A DNA stretch of 64,000 nt from Pseudomonas sp. ok272 (GTDB lineage: Bacteria > Pseudomonadota > Gammaproteobacteria > Pseudomonadales > Pseudomonadaceae), in the NCBI RefSeq assembly GCF_900109995.1, contig NZ_FOCB01000003.1, forward strand, positions 404,326 to 468,325, given 5' to 3'. Numbering within the stretch: the first letter of the stretch is position 1; each line of letters starts with the position of its first letter. The position numbers and the translations under genes are program-made. A model generated the notes under the pieces. The model made no database searches. It was not told the origin of the DNA and saw nothing but the letters and a program-made list of their open reading frames with translations. Below, piece by piece: positions 17,761 to 26,899 of the stretch.

Positions 17761-18681
17761 GTGTCCAGACTTTTTGTCATCCTTGTCACATTTACCGCCA
17801 GTTTGTTCGTGATTGGCACTGCCCAGGCCGAGGTCAAGGTGCTGACCAGCATCAAGCCGCTGCAGTTGATTGTCGCGGCGGTGCAGGACGGCGTCGGGGT
17901 TCCCGAGGTCTTGCTGCCACCGGGGGCATCGCCGCACAACTATGCCTTGCGCCCTTCCGACGTTCGCAAGGTGCAAGCCGTGGACTTGCTGTACTGGATC
18001 GGCCCGGACATGGAAGGCTTCCTGCCTCGGGTACTCAAGGGGCGCACCTTGCCCACGGTGGCGGTGCAGGACCTGCCCGGGCTGAAGCTGCGTCACTTCG
18101 CCGAGGATAGCCACTCCCACACCGAAGAGGCCGACGAGCACGATCACGACCATCGTCCAGGGACGCTGGATGCCCACCTGTGGTTGTCGACGGTCAATGC
18201 GCGGGTGATCGCGGCGAAGGTCGCCGCCGACCTCAGTGCTGCCGACCCCGCCAATGCAGCGCGCTACCAGAGCAACCTCAAGGCCTTCGATGCGCGCATG
18301 GACGCGCTGGATCAGCGGCTCAAGGCCCGTTTGGCCGCCGTTGCGGGCAAGCCGTACTTCGTGTTCCACGAAGCCTTCGACTACTTCGAAGACGCCTACG
18401 GCCTCAAGCACGCCGGTGTGTTCAGCGTGGCCGCCGAAGTACAGCCGGGCGCCCAGCATGTTGCGGCGATGCGCACGCGCTTGCAGGACGTGGGCAAGAC
18501 CTGTGTGTTCAGTGAGCCACCGTTGCGTCCACGACTGGCTGAAACCCTGGTCGCCGGCCTGCCGGTGAAACTCGCGGAGTTGGATGCGCTCGGTAGCTAC
18601 ACGCCCGCCACGGCGCAGGGCTATGAGCAGGTGCTGGAGAAGCTGGGCAATGATTTGGCGGGGTGCCTGGAGTCGCTTTAA
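17761..18681 (+). CDS. znuA: Zinc ABC transporter substrate-binding protein
   Basis: This 306-residue periplasmic protein captures zinc for ZnuBC. The signal peptide ends IGTAQA-EVKV. The zinc ligands are expected in SPHNY, the TLDAHLWL His, and VFHEAFDYF, with the characteristic His/Asp/Glu-rich loop HSHTEEADEHDHDH (about 116-129). GTG 17761 is preferred because GAG lies about 9 bases upstream; GTG 17752 is an alternative. It is transcribed away from zur. Confidence 0.94.
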   Translation: MSRLFVILVTFTASLFVIGTAQAEVKVLTSIKPLQLIVAAVQDGVGVPEVLLPPGASPHNYALRPSDVRKVQAVDLLYWIGPDMEGFLPRVLKGRTLPTVAVQDLPGLKLRHFAEDSHSHTEEADEHDHDHRPGTLDAHLWLSTVNARVIAAKVAADLSAADPANAARYQSNLKAFDARMDALDQRLKARLAAVAGKPYFVFHEAFDYFEDAYGLKHAGVFSVAAEVQPGAQHVAAMRTRLQDVGKTCVFSEPPLRPRLAETLVAGLPVKLAELDALGSYTPATAQGYEQVLEKLGNDLAGCLESL

Positions 18682-18703
18682 GCCGTATTCGGCTTCGCCT
18701 CAA

Positions 18704-18766
18704 TCGCGAGCAGTCTCGCTCCCACAGGTACAACGCGGCTCTTGTGGGAGCGAGACTGTTCGCGAA
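18704..18766. repeat. REP pair between znuA and thrB
   Basis: Two REP copies in opposite orientation (CGCGAGCAGTCTCGCTCCCACAG and TGTGGGAGCGAGACTGTTCGCG) lie 15 bases apart, tail to tail. The arrangement forms a long stem between the convergent znuA and thrB genes and could act as a transcription barrier. Confidence 0.88.
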
Positions 18767-18770
18767 CCGT

Positions 18771-19721
18771 TTAGAGGGCGAACGGCAGCGGTGTGCTGAC
18801 TTGCTGCCGCTGGGTCAGGCGCTGCTGGAACTCCATCGGATCGTGAATCAGCACGTCCTGCCCGGCAAACGACTCGGCGGCGATCAGCCGAGACAGCCAG
18901 AACCGAACGCACGCCACCCGCAACAGGGTTGGCCACAGCTCGGCTTCGGCGGCGGTGAACGGCCGCAGTGCGGCATAGGCGCCCAGCAGCGCGCGCGCGC
19001 GCGGGCCGTCGATGACGCCGTCGTCGTCTGCGCACCAGTCATTCAAGGCGATGGCCACGTCATAGAGCATGGGGCCCGAACAGGCGTTGTAGAAGTCGAT
19101 CAGCCCGGTCAGGTGCGTGCCTTCGAACATGGCATTGTCGCGGAACAGGTCGGCGTGGATGTTGGCCTGGGGCAGCGCGAGAATGTTCGCCTTCTGCGCG
19201 CTGATTTCATCCAGGGCGCGTTGCAGCAGCTCCCGTGGCTCGGTGGCCAGGTGCGACAGCAGTTGGGTGCCTTGCTCCAGCATCCAGTCCAGGCCCCGGT
19301 CCGTCTTGCGCGGGATCATCTGGTCTTTGGTCGCCAGGTGCAGGTGCCCCAGCAACTCGCCGACTTGCACGCAATGCTGGGCGTTGGCGACCTTGATGTG
19401 CTTGCCCGCAAGCCTGGGCTGTAACAGCGCGGGCTTGCCGGCCAGGGTGCGCAGGGCGACGCCGTCGGTGGTGCGCAGGGCGTAGGGCACGGGCAGGTTG
19501 GCGTCGTGCAGGACATCGAGCAACTCGATGAAGAACGGCATCTCTTGCACCGGACCGCGCTCAACCAGGGTCAGGACACATTCGCCCCGCTCCAGGCTGA
19601 TGAAGAAATTGGTGTTTTCGCTTCCCGCGGCGATTCCCTGGAAATCAAGCAGGCGGCCGAGCCCGTAAGGGGCGAGAAAGGTTTCCAGCTCGGGCCGAGC
19701 CAGGGGGGTGAACACAGACAT
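18771..19721 (-). CDS. thrB: Homoserine kinase (ThrB, APH-fold type)
   Basis: This 316-residue enzyme phosphorylates homoserine in threonine synthesis. It belongs to the pseudomonad aminoglycoside-phosphotransferase-fold family, not the GHMP-type ThrB of E. coli. Signatures: SENTNFFISL near the nucleotide site, the catalytic loop IHADLFRDN, and GLIDFYNACSGPMLYDVAI with the metal-binding Asp. It starts MSVFTPLARPELE. The DUF2782 gene just upstream is in the same direction. Confidence 0.93.
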   Translation of the reverse strand: MSVFTPLARPELETFLAPYGLGRLLDFQGIAAGSENTNFFISLERGECVLTLVERGPVQEMPFFIELLDVLHDANLPVPYALRTTDGVALRTLAGKPALLQPRLAGKHIKVANAQHCVQVGELLGHLHLATKDQMIPRKTDRGLDWMLEQGTQLLSHLATEPRELLQRALDEISAQKANILALPQANIHADLFRDNAMFEGTHLTGLIDFYNACSGPMLYDVAIALNDWCADDDGVIDGPRARALLGAYAALRPFTAAEAELWPTLLRVACVRFWLSRLIAAESFAGQDVLIHDPMEFQQRLTQRQQVSTPLPFAL

Positions 19722-19781
19722 GGTTAAAAACTGCTCAGTTCGGGCGCTGCGAACCAGCCAGCGCCGATTAAAGTTAAGAAA

Positions 19782-20072
19782 CTATTTCCATTCAAAGATC
19801 TTCCACGCCGGAATCAGCATATCCGGCTGGTCCGAGCGGATGAAATTGGCATCCGTCCCGTCCGCGCGTACCAGAAAGTACGGTGGTGCGCCCTTCGGGG
19901 TGACCTTGATGGCGTACAGGAAGCCATTCTGGCGGTACTCCTGAATGACTTTGTCGCCTTCGGTGTGGATGGTGACCTCTGGCTCAGGCGTCGGTGCGTC
20001 ATTGGCTGCCATCACGGCCAGCGGAGTCATTGCAAAGAAGCCAGCCAGCAACAGGCGATTAAGTGTACGCAT
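19782..20072 (-). CDS. DUF2782 family periplasmic protein
   Basis: This 96-residue protein has a signal peptide (LAGFFAMTPLAVMA-AND). The small mature domain contains YRQNGFLYAIKVTPKGAPPY, typical of DUF2782, a family conserved beside polA/thrB in gammaproteobacteria. The function is not known. It diverges from polA with a 74-bp gap that holds both promoters. Confidence 0.85.
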   Translation of the reverse strand: MRTLNRLLLAGFFAMTPLAVMAANDAPTPEPEVTIHTEGDKVIQEYRQNGFLYAIKVTPKGAPPYFLVRADGTDANFIRSDQPDMLIPAWKIFEWK

Positions 20073-20146
20073 GATAACCTTGTCCCTTTGTCGTCAACGG
20101 TCCCGCTATTCTAGCGCCGGACCCGCCGAAAAGGTTGATCCTGCTC

Positions 20147-22948
20147 ATGAGCCAAGCCCCCCTCGTCCTGGTGGACGGTTCTTCATACCTGTATCGCGCC
20201 TTCCACGCGCTGCCACCCTTGACCACGTCCAAAGGCCTGCCGACCGGCGCGGTCAAGGGCGTCCTGAACATGCTCAAGAGTCTGCGCAAGCAGTACCCGG
20301 ATAGCCCGTTCGCCGTGGTGTTCGACGCCAAGGGCGGGACATTTCGCGATGACATGTACGCCGAATACAAGGCCAACCGTCCGAGCATGCCCGACGACAT
20401 GCGGGTGCAGATCGAGCCGTTGCACGCCAGTGTGATCGCCATGGGCTTCCCGCTGTTGTGCGTCGAAGGTGTGGAGGCGGACGACGTGATCGGTACGCTG
20501 GCCCGCAGCAGCGCCGCCGCAGGCCGTCCGGTGGTGATCTCCACGGGCGACAAGGACATGGCGCAGTTGGTCGACGGGCACATTACCTTGGTCAACACCA
20601 TGACCGGTAGCGCGATGGACGTGGCTGGCGTGAAGGAGAAATTCGGTGTCGCTCCCGAGCAGATCATCGATTACCTGGCGCTCATGGGCGACTCCTCCGA
20701 CAACATTCCCGGCGTTCCCGGCATCGGGCCGAAGACGGCATCCGGCCTGTTGGTGGGCGTCAATGGTGGCCTGACCGAGCTGTATGCGCAGCTCGACATC
20801 GTCCCGACCCTGCCGATTCGGGGGGCGAAGACCCTGCCGGCCAAGCTCGAAGAGCACAAGGACATGGCGTTCCTGTCCTATGCACTGGCGACCATCAAGG
20901 TCGACGTGCCGCTGGACGTAGGGCTGGAGGACCTGCACCTGGGTGAGCCGGACCGTGAAAAGCTGGCCGAGCTCTACGCCCTGCTTGAATTCAAGAGCTG
21001 GCTCGACGAACTGCAACGTGATGCCAAGCGCGTAGAACTCAAGGCGGCGGCCCAGGCGGCGCCCGCGGTGGACCTGTTGAGTGAAGCCGAGCCCGAAGTG
21101 GCGGTGGTCGCCGAGGCGCAGTACGAAACCATCCTCGACCAGGCGCGTTTCGACGTTTGGCTGGCGAAGCTGAACAAGGCCAAGCTGTTCGCCTTCGACA
21201 CCGAAACCACGGGCGTCGATGCCCAGCAGGCGCAACTGGTCGGGCTGTCCTTCGCCGTGCGCGCCAATGAAGCGGCCTACATCCCGCTGACCCACTCCTA
21301 CATCGGCGTCCCGGACCAACTGGACCGCGACACCGTACTGCGGGCCTTGAAGCCACTGCTGGAAGATGAGACCAGGCTCAAGGTTGGCCAGCACGCCAAG
21401 TTCGACATCAACATCCTGGCCAACTGCGCCATCGGTGGCGACCCGGCCTGTGGCATCACGGTGCGCGGCGTTGCCTTCGACACCATGCTGGAGTCCTACG
21501 TACTCAACTCCACGGCGACCCGGCATGACATGGACAGCCTGGCGCAGAAGTACCTGGACCACACCACCGTGAGTTTTCAGGACATCGCCGGCAAGGGTGC
21601 CAAGCAACTGACGTTCGACCAGATCGCCCTTGAGCAGGCCGGACCTTACGCGGCCGAGGATGCCGACGTGACGCTGCGCCTGCATCAAGTCCTGCATGAG
21701 AAGCTGGCCGCTATCCCGACCCTGGCCAGCGTGCTCAGCGATATCGAGATGCCCCTGGTGCCGGTGCTGGCGCGCATCGAGCGCCAGGGTGCGCTGGTGG
21801 ATGCGGAGTTGCTGGGCATCCAGAGCATTGAGCTGGGCAACAAGATGGTTGCCCTGGAGCGCGAAGCCTTCGAGATCGCCGGTGAGGAATTCAACCTCAG
21901 CTCGCCCAAGCAGTTGGGCGTGATCCTCTACGAAAAGCTCGGCTTGCCGGTGCTGAAGAAGACCGCCAAGGGCCAGCCGTCCACCGCCGAAGAGGTGCTG
22001 GCCAAGCTCGCGGAAGATGACTATCCGCTGCCCAAGGTGCTGATGCAGTACCGTTCCATGAGCAAGCTCAAAAGCACCTACACCGACCGGTTGCCAGAGC
22101 AGATCAACCCGCGCACCGGGCGCATCCACACCTCTTACCACCAGGCCGTGGCCTCCACGGGGCGCTTGTCCTCAAGTGATCCGAACCTGCAGAACATCCC
22201 CGTACGGACGGCCGAGGGCCGGCGTATTCGCCAGGCGTTTGTCGCGCCCAAGGGCTACAAGCTGCTGGCGGCGGACTATTCGCAGATCGAGTTGCGGATC
22301 ATGGCCCACCTGTCCCGCGATGAAGGCTTGTTGAATGCCTTTCGCAACAACCTCGACGTGCACACCGCGACAGCGGCGGAAGTGTTCAAGGTCGAGCTGG
22401 CAGACGTGACGACCGATCAGCGGCGCAGTGCCAAGGCGATCAACTTCGGCCTGATCTACGGCATGGGCGCGCAGAAGCTCGGCAAGGACATCGGCGTTGG
22501 GGCCAAGCAGGCCAAGGCCTATATCGACACCTATTTCGCCCGCTACCCGGGAGTTCGCGAATATATGGACCGCACCCGTGCCCAGGCGGCGGACCAGGGC
22601 TACGTGGAAACGCTGTTCGGCCGGCGCCTGTACCTGCCGGAGATCAACTCCAACAAGCCGCAGGAACGTGCCGGCGCCGAGCGCACGGCGATCAACGCGC
22701 CGATGCAAGGCACGGCGGCAGACATCATCAAGCGCGCCATGGTGGCGGTGGATAACTGGCTGGCCGCTTCCGGCCTGGATGCCAGGGTCATCCTGCAGGT
22801 GCACGATGAATTGGTACTTGAGGTTCGCGAGGATCTGGTGGATCAGGTCAGCGAGGAGATTCGGGTGCACATGAGCGGCGCGGCCACCCTGGAGGTGCCA
22901 CTGTTGGTGGAAGTGGGCGTGGGGAACAACTGGGACGAGGCTCACTAG
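20147..22948 (+). CDS. polA: DNA polymerase I
   Basis: This 933-residue enzyme fills gaps in repair and Okazaki-fragment processing. Three domains are intact: 5'-3' exonuclease (about 1-290), 3'-5' proofreading exonuclease (about 320-515; [11 protein letters not shown] retains the metal-binding Asp and Glu), and polymerase. Motif A is [14 protein letters not shown], motif [17 protein letters not shown] and motif [13 protein letters not shown] 20147 ([20 protein letters not shown]) is preferred over an upstream TTG. The gene stands alone and is followed by the ErsA-type sRNA. Confidence 0.98.
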   Translation: MSQAPLVLVDGSSYLYRAFHALPPLTTSKGLPTGAVKGVLNMLKSLRKQYPDSPFAVVFDAKGGTFRDDMYAEYKANRPSMPDDMRVQIEPLHASVIAMGFPLLCVEGVEADDVIGTLARSSAAAGRPVVISTGDKDMAQLVDGHITLVNTMTGSAMDVAGVKEKFGVAPEQIIDYLALMGDSSDNIPGVPGIGPKTASGLLVGVNGGLTELYAQLDIVPTLPIRGAKTLPAKLEEHKDMAFLSYALATIKVDVPLDVGLEDLHLGEPDREKLAELYALLEFKSWLDELQRDAKRVELKAAAQAAPAVDLLSEAEPEVAVVAEAQYETILDQARFDVWLAKLNKAKLFAFDTETTGVDAQQAQLVGLSFAVRANEAAYIPLTHSYIGVPDQLDRDTVLRALKPLLEDETRLKVGQHAKFDINILANCAIGGDPACGITVRGVAFDTMLESYVLNSTATRHDMDSLAQKYLDHTTVSFQDIAGKGAKQLTFDQIALEQAGPYAAEDADVTLRLHQVLHEKLAAIPTLASVLSDIEMPLVPVLARIERQGALVDAELLGIQSIELGNKMVALEREAFEIAGEEFNLSSPKQLGVILYEKLGLPVLKKTAKGQPSTAEEVLAKLAEDDYPLPKVLMQYRSMSKLKSTYTDRLPEQINPRTGRIHTSYHQAVASTGRLSSSDPNLQNIPVRTAEGRRIRQAFVAPKGYKLLAADYSQIELRIMAHLSRDEGLLNAFRNNLDVHTATAAEVFKVELADVTTDQRRSAKAINFGLIYGMGAQKLGKDIGVGAKQAKAYIDTYFARYPGVREYMDRTRAQAADQGYVETLFGRRLYLPEINSNKPQERAGAERTAINAPMQGTAADIIKRAMVAVDNWLAASGLDARVILQVHDELVLEVREDLVDQVSEEIRVHMSGAATLEVPLLVEVGVGNNWDEAH

Positions 22949-23069
22949 GCCGATCCGGGCGGTTTTTCGGGGGGATTGCCGCGGCATAGTGTCGCGGCCA
23001 ATCAGCGGCGAAGGGCTATTAGTTCGTAAAACACTTGGGCTTATTGCCAATGGGTTTTGAAATCAGTTT

Positions 23070-23097
23070 GAACTAAATCCATGAACCGCTACTCAGA
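23070..23097 (+). promoter_or_regulatory. Sigma-22 (AlgU/RpoE-type) promoter of the ErsA-like sRNA
   Basis: GAACTA (23070-23075), 17 bases, then TCAGA (23093-23097) closely matches the AlgU consensus GAACTT-N16/17-TCTGA. It places a start near 23103-23105, just ahead of the sRNA body. Envelope-stress control of ErsA is established in P. aeruginosa. Confidence 0.8.
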
Positions 23098-23103
23098 GCT
23101 ACT

Positions 23104-23233
23104 GTTGGGTGGTGAAGCCCTTCAATGCTCCTATGTTGTGTTAAGTGTTGGCAGATATCCGGACCCCTCCCCTGGCGGTCCGGGCCTTGGACCCCGAATT
23201 TTCCCTCCCCATAGAGATTCGGGGTTTTTTTTG
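23104..23233 (+). ncRNA. ersA: ErsA-type small regulatory RNA
   Basis: About 130 nt between polA and engB, the same position and size as the ErsA sRNA of P. aeruginosa (the place Spot 42 occupies in E. coli). It has a C-rich unpaired segment (CCCTCCCC, 23203-23210) suited to base-pairing with ribosome sites. It ends in a terminator with stem CCCCGAAT/ATTCGGGG followed by T8. In P. aeruginosa ErsA is an Hfq-associated RNA affecting algC and envelope genes; targets here are inferred. The 5' end is estimated from the promoter. Confidence 0.85.
23192..23232 (+). terminator. Rho-independent terminator of the sRNA
   Basis: CCCCGAAT (23192-23199) pairs with ATTCGGGG (23217-23224) and is followed by eight T residues. 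The loop carries the C-rich segment. Confidence 0.9.
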
Positions 23234-23268
23234 CCTGAAAACTGCCTGTGCGTCGATCATGCGGCGTT

Positions 23269-23328
23269 AAACGTGCGGCTCGAAATGCTCACTTAGGCCC
23301 CTAGGCTCCGCTTTCGAGCCGCACGTTT
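23269..23328. repeat. 17-bp perfect inverted repeat
   Basis: AAACGTGCGGCTCGAAA (23269-23285) and its exact complement (23312-23328) flank a 26-base spacer that itself contains TAGGCCCCTAG. It lies between the sRNA terminator and the engB stop, so it may be the engB transcript end, though no U tract follows on either strand. Confidence 0.85.
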
Positions 23329-23368
23329 GCCTTGCCTGATCGCCGCTCGGCGAGTTTTCGCTCCTGCC

Positions 23369-24010
23369 TTACTCGGCGACTTCTGCGCCCTTGTCCGCCA
23401 GCTCCATCCACTCCGCCAGCACGGTGTAGGCGTCTTCCAGGCCCAGGCGCTTTGGCGCCGAGAACAGCTGGATGGACACCGCATCGCCCCAGCCCTTGCG
23501 GATATCCGCCTGGACCTTGAGCAGCGTGTTCTTGGCGGCGCCATAGGTCAGCTTGTCGGCCTTGGTCAGCAAGATATGCATCGGCATGCCGCTGGCCACG
23601 GCCCAATCGAGCATCAGCAGGTCGAAGTCAGTCATTGGATGACGGATGTCCATCATCAGGATCAAGCCCTTCAGGCTCTCGCGGCTGCCCAGGTAGGCTT
23701 CCAGGTGACGCTGCCAGTGCAGCTTCAGCGGGATGGGTACTTTTGCATAACCGTAGCCCGGCAGGTCGACCAGACGCCGATCATCGTCTAGCTTGAAGAA
23801 GTTCAACAGCTGCGTGCGGCCCGGGGTTTTCGAGGTGCGCGCCAGGCTGGCGTGGGTCAGGGTGTTCAGGGCGCTGGATTTGCCGGCGTTGGAACGCCCG
23901 GCGAAGGCCACTTCAAAGCCCTCGTCATCGGGGCATTGATCAACTTTGGCAGCGCTGAGCATGAAGGTGGACTGTTGGCACAGACCGAGGATGGGGTTCT
24001 TGAGTTGCAT
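23369..24010 (-). CDS. engB: Ribosome biogenesis GTP-binding protein EngB/YihA
   Basis: This 213-residue TrmE-Era-EngA-EngB-family GTPase acts in large ribosomal subunit assembly. G1 GRSNAGKS, G3 DLPGYGYA and G4 TKAD are visible, plus [12 protein letters not shown] in switch I. ATG 24010 (MQLKNPILG) matches the family length; the frame extends further upstream without a better start. It faces polA across the sRNA. Confidence 0.96.
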   Translation of the reverse strand: MQLKNPILGLCQQSTFMLSAAKVDQCPDDEGFEVAFAGRSNAGKSSALNTLTHASLARTSKTPGRTQLLNFFKLDDDRRLVDLPGYGYAKVPIPLKLHWQRHLEAYLGSRESLKGLILMMDIRHPMTDFDLLMLDWAVASGMPMHILLTKADKLTYGAAKNTLLKVQADIRKGWGDAVSIQLFSAPKRLGLEDAYTVLAEWMELADKGAEVAE

Positions 24011-24201
24011 GGGATTTCCGATATGGGCGGTGCCGAGAATGGTCGCAAAGAGCTGCGTCGTTTCCGTTTCAGTGACGCCAGTATATAATGCCGCAGATTT
24101 TGTGTGCGCTTTGTCCCAGCGTAGGATGAAGTTCACGAGAGCGATTGACCTTGATTGCGCATAAGAACGCAGCACGCTCTCAACCCTGAAAAGGTCGTTT
24201 T

Positions 24202-24492
24202 ATGACGAAATGGCTGCTGGCTGCTGGTGTCTTGATGCCGCTTTATAGCGCGCAGGCTACACAGGATCCGGAAGTTGTGTACAACCGTGTTTGTGGCGCC
24301 TGTCATTCCGGCCAGCTGCCGACGGCGCCTCAAAAAGGCGATCAGCAAGCTTGGGCGCCAAGATTGGCGCAAGGTATGGAGACGCTGGTGCAACACGTGA
24401 CCCAGGGTTTCAAGGCAATGCCGCCGCGTGGTTTGTGCATGGACTGCAGTGCCGAGGATTACCAGGCCATCATCCAGTGGATGAGCGAGTGA
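24202..24492 (+). CDS. Cytochrome c5-type monoheme protein
   Basis: This 96-residue secreted cytochrome has a signal peptide (MTKWLLAAGVLMPLYSAQA) and one heme site, CGACH (VCGACHSGQLP). The axial Met is likely in KAMPPRG, and a CMDC pair near the C-terminus is the extra cysteine pair seen in c5 cytochromes. It probably carries electrons in the periplasm. It lies 46 bp before the cytochrome c4 gene in the same direction. Confidence 0.93.
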   Translation: MTKWLLAAGVLMPLYSAQATQDPEVVYNRVCGACHSGQLPTAPQKGDQQAWAPRLAQGMETLVQHVTQGFKAMPPRGLCMDCSAEDYQAIIQWMSE

Positions 24493-24538
24493 TCCCGGTC
24501 CATAACTCTTTAACCCTTAGCCGTAGTTGGATTAGCTG

Positions 24539-25165
24539 ATGAACAAATTGATCGTGAGTCTGCTGTTGACCGTGGGGATCTCCGGCATTGCCCATGCCGC
24601 AGGTAACGCAGTGACAGGCGATGCTAAAGCTGGTCAGGCGAAAGCCGCAGTCTGTGGTGCTTGCCATGGCCCGGATGGCAACAGCATGGCGCCAAACTTT
24701 CCAAAGCTGGCAGGCCAGGGTGAAAAATACCTGAGCAAGCAGTTGCACGACATCAAGTCGGGCAAGCGCACGGTCCTGGAAATGACCGGCCTGTTGACCA
24801 ACCTGAGCGACCAGGACCTGGCTGACATTGCCGCCTACTTCGCTAGCCAGAAAGGTAGCGTCGGTGCAGCAGACCCGAAACTCGTGGCGCGCGGTGAAGC
24901 ACTGTTCCGTGGCGGCGACTTGGCCAAGGGCCTGCCGGCCTGCACCGGTTGCCATTCGCCTAACGGTGCTGGCAACGCGGCGGCCGGCTTCCCGCACCTG
25001 GGTGGCCAGCATGCGTCGTACGTGGCCAAGCAACTGACCGACTTCCGCAAGGAAGAAGGCGGCCGCACCAACGACGGCGACACCAAGACCATGCAAACCA
25101 TTGCTAAACGACTGAGCGACGAAGATATCGCGGCGGTCTCCAGCTACATCCAGGGCCTGCACTAA
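24539..25165 (+). CDS. Cytochrome c4 (diheme)
   Basis: This 208-residue periplasmic diheme cytochrome has a signal peptide ending GIAHA-AGNA and two heme domains, CGACHGPDG and CTGCHSPNG. Each half has the GQGEKYLSKQLHDIKSG / GQHASYVAKQLTDFRKE repeat that marks the c4 family. It is an electron donor to terminal oxidases in relatives. A strong terminator follows. Confidence 0.96.
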   Translation: MNKLIVSLLLTVGISGIAHAAGNAVTGDAKAGQAKAAVCGACHGPDGNSMAPNFPKLAGQGEKYLSKQLHDIKSGKRTVLEMTGLLTNLSDQDLADIAAYFASQKGSVGAADPKLVARGEALFRGGDLAKGLPACTGCHSPNGAGNAAAGFPHLGGQHASYVAKQLTDFRKEEGGRTNDGDTKTMQTIAKRLSDEDIAAVSSYIQGLH

Positions 25166-25240
25166 GGCCTCTCGGGCGGGCGTTGTGGCGGTATTGACCG
25201 CGCACAGCGTTAACGCTCGATTAATCCTTGGGTGCGAGCA

Positions 25241-25271
25241 TAAAAAGGGTGGCCTTGGCCGCCCTTTTTTG
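25241..25271 (+). terminator. Rho-independent terminator after cytochrome c4
   Basis: AAAAAGGGTGGC and GCCGCCCTTTTTT form a stem around CTTG, with T6. It separates the cytochrome genes from dsbA. Confidence 0.88.
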
Positions 25272-25364
25272 TGGCCGCTGCCGTTACACTAGCGAACTCA
25301 AGCCCGCCGCGATGTGTCTGAACACTTGCCGAGCGAGGCGACCTAATTTGTCCAGGAGCAAAGC

Positions 25365-26006
25365 ATGCGTAATCTGATTCTCAGCGCCGCACTCGTCACT
25401 GCCAGCCTGTTCGGCATGACCGCCCAGGCTGCCGAAGCGCCTAGCGCACCTTACGTCGAATTGAGCAATGCGGTGCCGGTCGCGGTGCCAGGCAAGATCG
25501 AAGTGGTGGAGTTGTTTTGGTACGGCTGCCCACATTGCTACTCATTTGAGCCGGTAATCAATCCATGGGTTGAGAAACTGCCGTCGGATGTGAATTTCGT
25601 GCGTATTCCCGCCATGTTCGGCGGCCCTTGGGACGCACACGGCCAGATGTTCTTGACCCTGGAAGCCATGGGCGTAGAGCACAAAGTTCACGCTGCGGTT
25701 TTTGACGCTATCCAGAACAAGCGCGAGAAGCTGGTCGATAAGAACGACATGGCCAACTTCCTGGCCACCCAGGGTGTCGACAAGGACAAGTTCCTCGCGA
25801 CGTTCGATTCCTTTGCCATCAAAGGCAAAGTCGTCCAGGCCAAAGAGCTGGCCAAGAAGTATGAAATCTCCGGCGTCCCCACCCTGATTGTCAACGGTAA
25901 ATACCGCTTCGACATTGGTTCTGCCGGCGGCCCTGAGCAAGCCCTGAACCTAGCGGATCAACTGGTTGCCAAAGAGCGAGCGACAAACAAGGCCGCCGCT
26001 AACTAA
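25365..26006 (+). CDS. dsbA: Thiol:disulfide interchange protein DsbA
   Basis: This 213-residue periplasmic oxidase introduces disulfide bonds into exported proteins. The signal peptide ends TAQA-AEAP; the redox site is GCPHCYSFEP (CPHC); the cis-proline loop is GVPTLIVNGKYR. CAGGAGC precedes the ATG. A helical insert lies between. Its neighbours upstream are cytochromes c that need thiol handling for heme attachment. Confidence 0.97.
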   Translation: MRNLILSAALVTASLFGMTAQAAEAPSAPYVELSNAVPVAVPGKIEVVELFWYGCPHCYSFEPVINPWVEKLPSDVNFVRIPAMFGGPWDAHGQMFLTLEAMGVEHKVHAAVFDAIQNKREKLVDKNDMANFLATQGVDKDKFLATFDSFAIKGKVVQAKELAKKYEISGVPTLIVNGKYRFDIGSAGGPEQALNLADQLVAKERATNKAAAN

Positions 26007-26020
26007 GCGCGCGCCCCGCC

Positions 26021-26899
26021 ATGCGTCGCTGGGGTAATGAGCGCATCGTTGGCCTGCATGACCCGCAGGTCAACGAGCATCACCTGCAACCCGCGGGCTT
26101 GCCCGCAGACAGTCGCTTGCGCTTGCTCAGCTTCAATATCCAGGTCGGTATCAGTACCGAGCGCTATCGGCATTACCTGACCCGGGGCTGGCAGCACTTG
26201 CTGCCCCATGTCGGGCGTGCCGACAACCTACAAAAGATCGGCAACCTGCTGGGTGACTACGATTTGGTCGCCTTGCAGGAAGCCGATGGCGGCAGCCTGC
26301 GCTCGGGCTACGTCAACCAGGTCGAGCACCTGGCCCAACTCGGCGCCTTCCCCTACTGGTATCAACAACTCAATCGCAACCTGGGCCGCTTTGGCCAGCA
26401 CAGCAATGGCGTGCTCAGCCGGCTGCGGCCGTGGCAGATCGAGGATCACCCGTTGCCAGGCCCCAAGGGCCGGGGCGCCATCCTGGTGCGCTTTGGCGAG
26501 GGCCCCGAAGCGTTAGTGGTGGTGATGATGCACCTGGCGTTGGGGGCACGGGTGCGCAGCCTGCAGTTGGCGTACATTCGCGAGCTGATTGGCGGCTATA
26601 AGCACCAGGTGTTGATGGGCGATATGAACACCCATGCCAGCGACCTGCTGCAAAGTTCGCCCTTGCGCGACCTTGGCCTGCTCGCGCCGCAAGTCGAAGC
26701 CACGTTCCCCAGCTGGCGCCCTCAGCGCTGCCTGGACCATATTCTGCTCAGCCCGACCTTGACCCTCGAACGGGTCGAAGTGCTGGCGCAGCCGATTTCA
26801 GATCACCTGCCGGTCGCGGTAGAGATTCGTCTGCCCGGTTCGCTCACGGCCGATGCATTGCCCGCGTTGAGCCCTGCCCTGCGCGGAACCCCTGAATGA
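26021..26899 (+). CDS. Endonuclease/exonuclease/phosphatase family protein
   Basis: This 292-residue protein carries the Mg-dependent EEP fold: LLSFNIQVGI, DLVALQEADGG (catalytic Glu), MGDMNTHASD (Asp-x-Asn) and SDHLPVAVEI (Asp-His). No signal peptide is visible, so it is probably cytoplasmic. Its substrate (DNA or a phosphoester) cannot be told from sequence. Its stop overlaps the start of the diguanylate cyclase by 4 bp (ATGA), implying co-translation. Confidence 0.9.
   Translation: MRRWGNERIVGLHDPQVNEHHLQPAGLPADSRLRLLSFNIQVGISTERYRHYLTRGWQHLLPHVGRADNLQKIGNLLGDYDLVALQEADGGSLRSGYVNQVEHLAQLGAFPYWYQQLNRNLGRFGQHSNGVLSRLRPWQIEDHPLPGPKGRGAILVRFGEGPEALVVVMMHLALGARVRSLQLAYIRELIGGYKHQVLMGDMNTHASDLLQSSPLRDLGLLAPQVEATFPSWRPQRCLDHILLSPTLTLERVEVLAQPISDHLPVAVEIRLPGSLTADALPALSPALRGTPE

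Noticed and set aside
20183..22141. 652-codon open frame antisense to polA
   Set aside because: Shadow of the polA codon bias; polA motifs on the other strand are unambiguous.
23081..23296. 71-codon open frame between polA and engB
   Set aside because: Runs through the sRNA and its terminator; no ribosome site.
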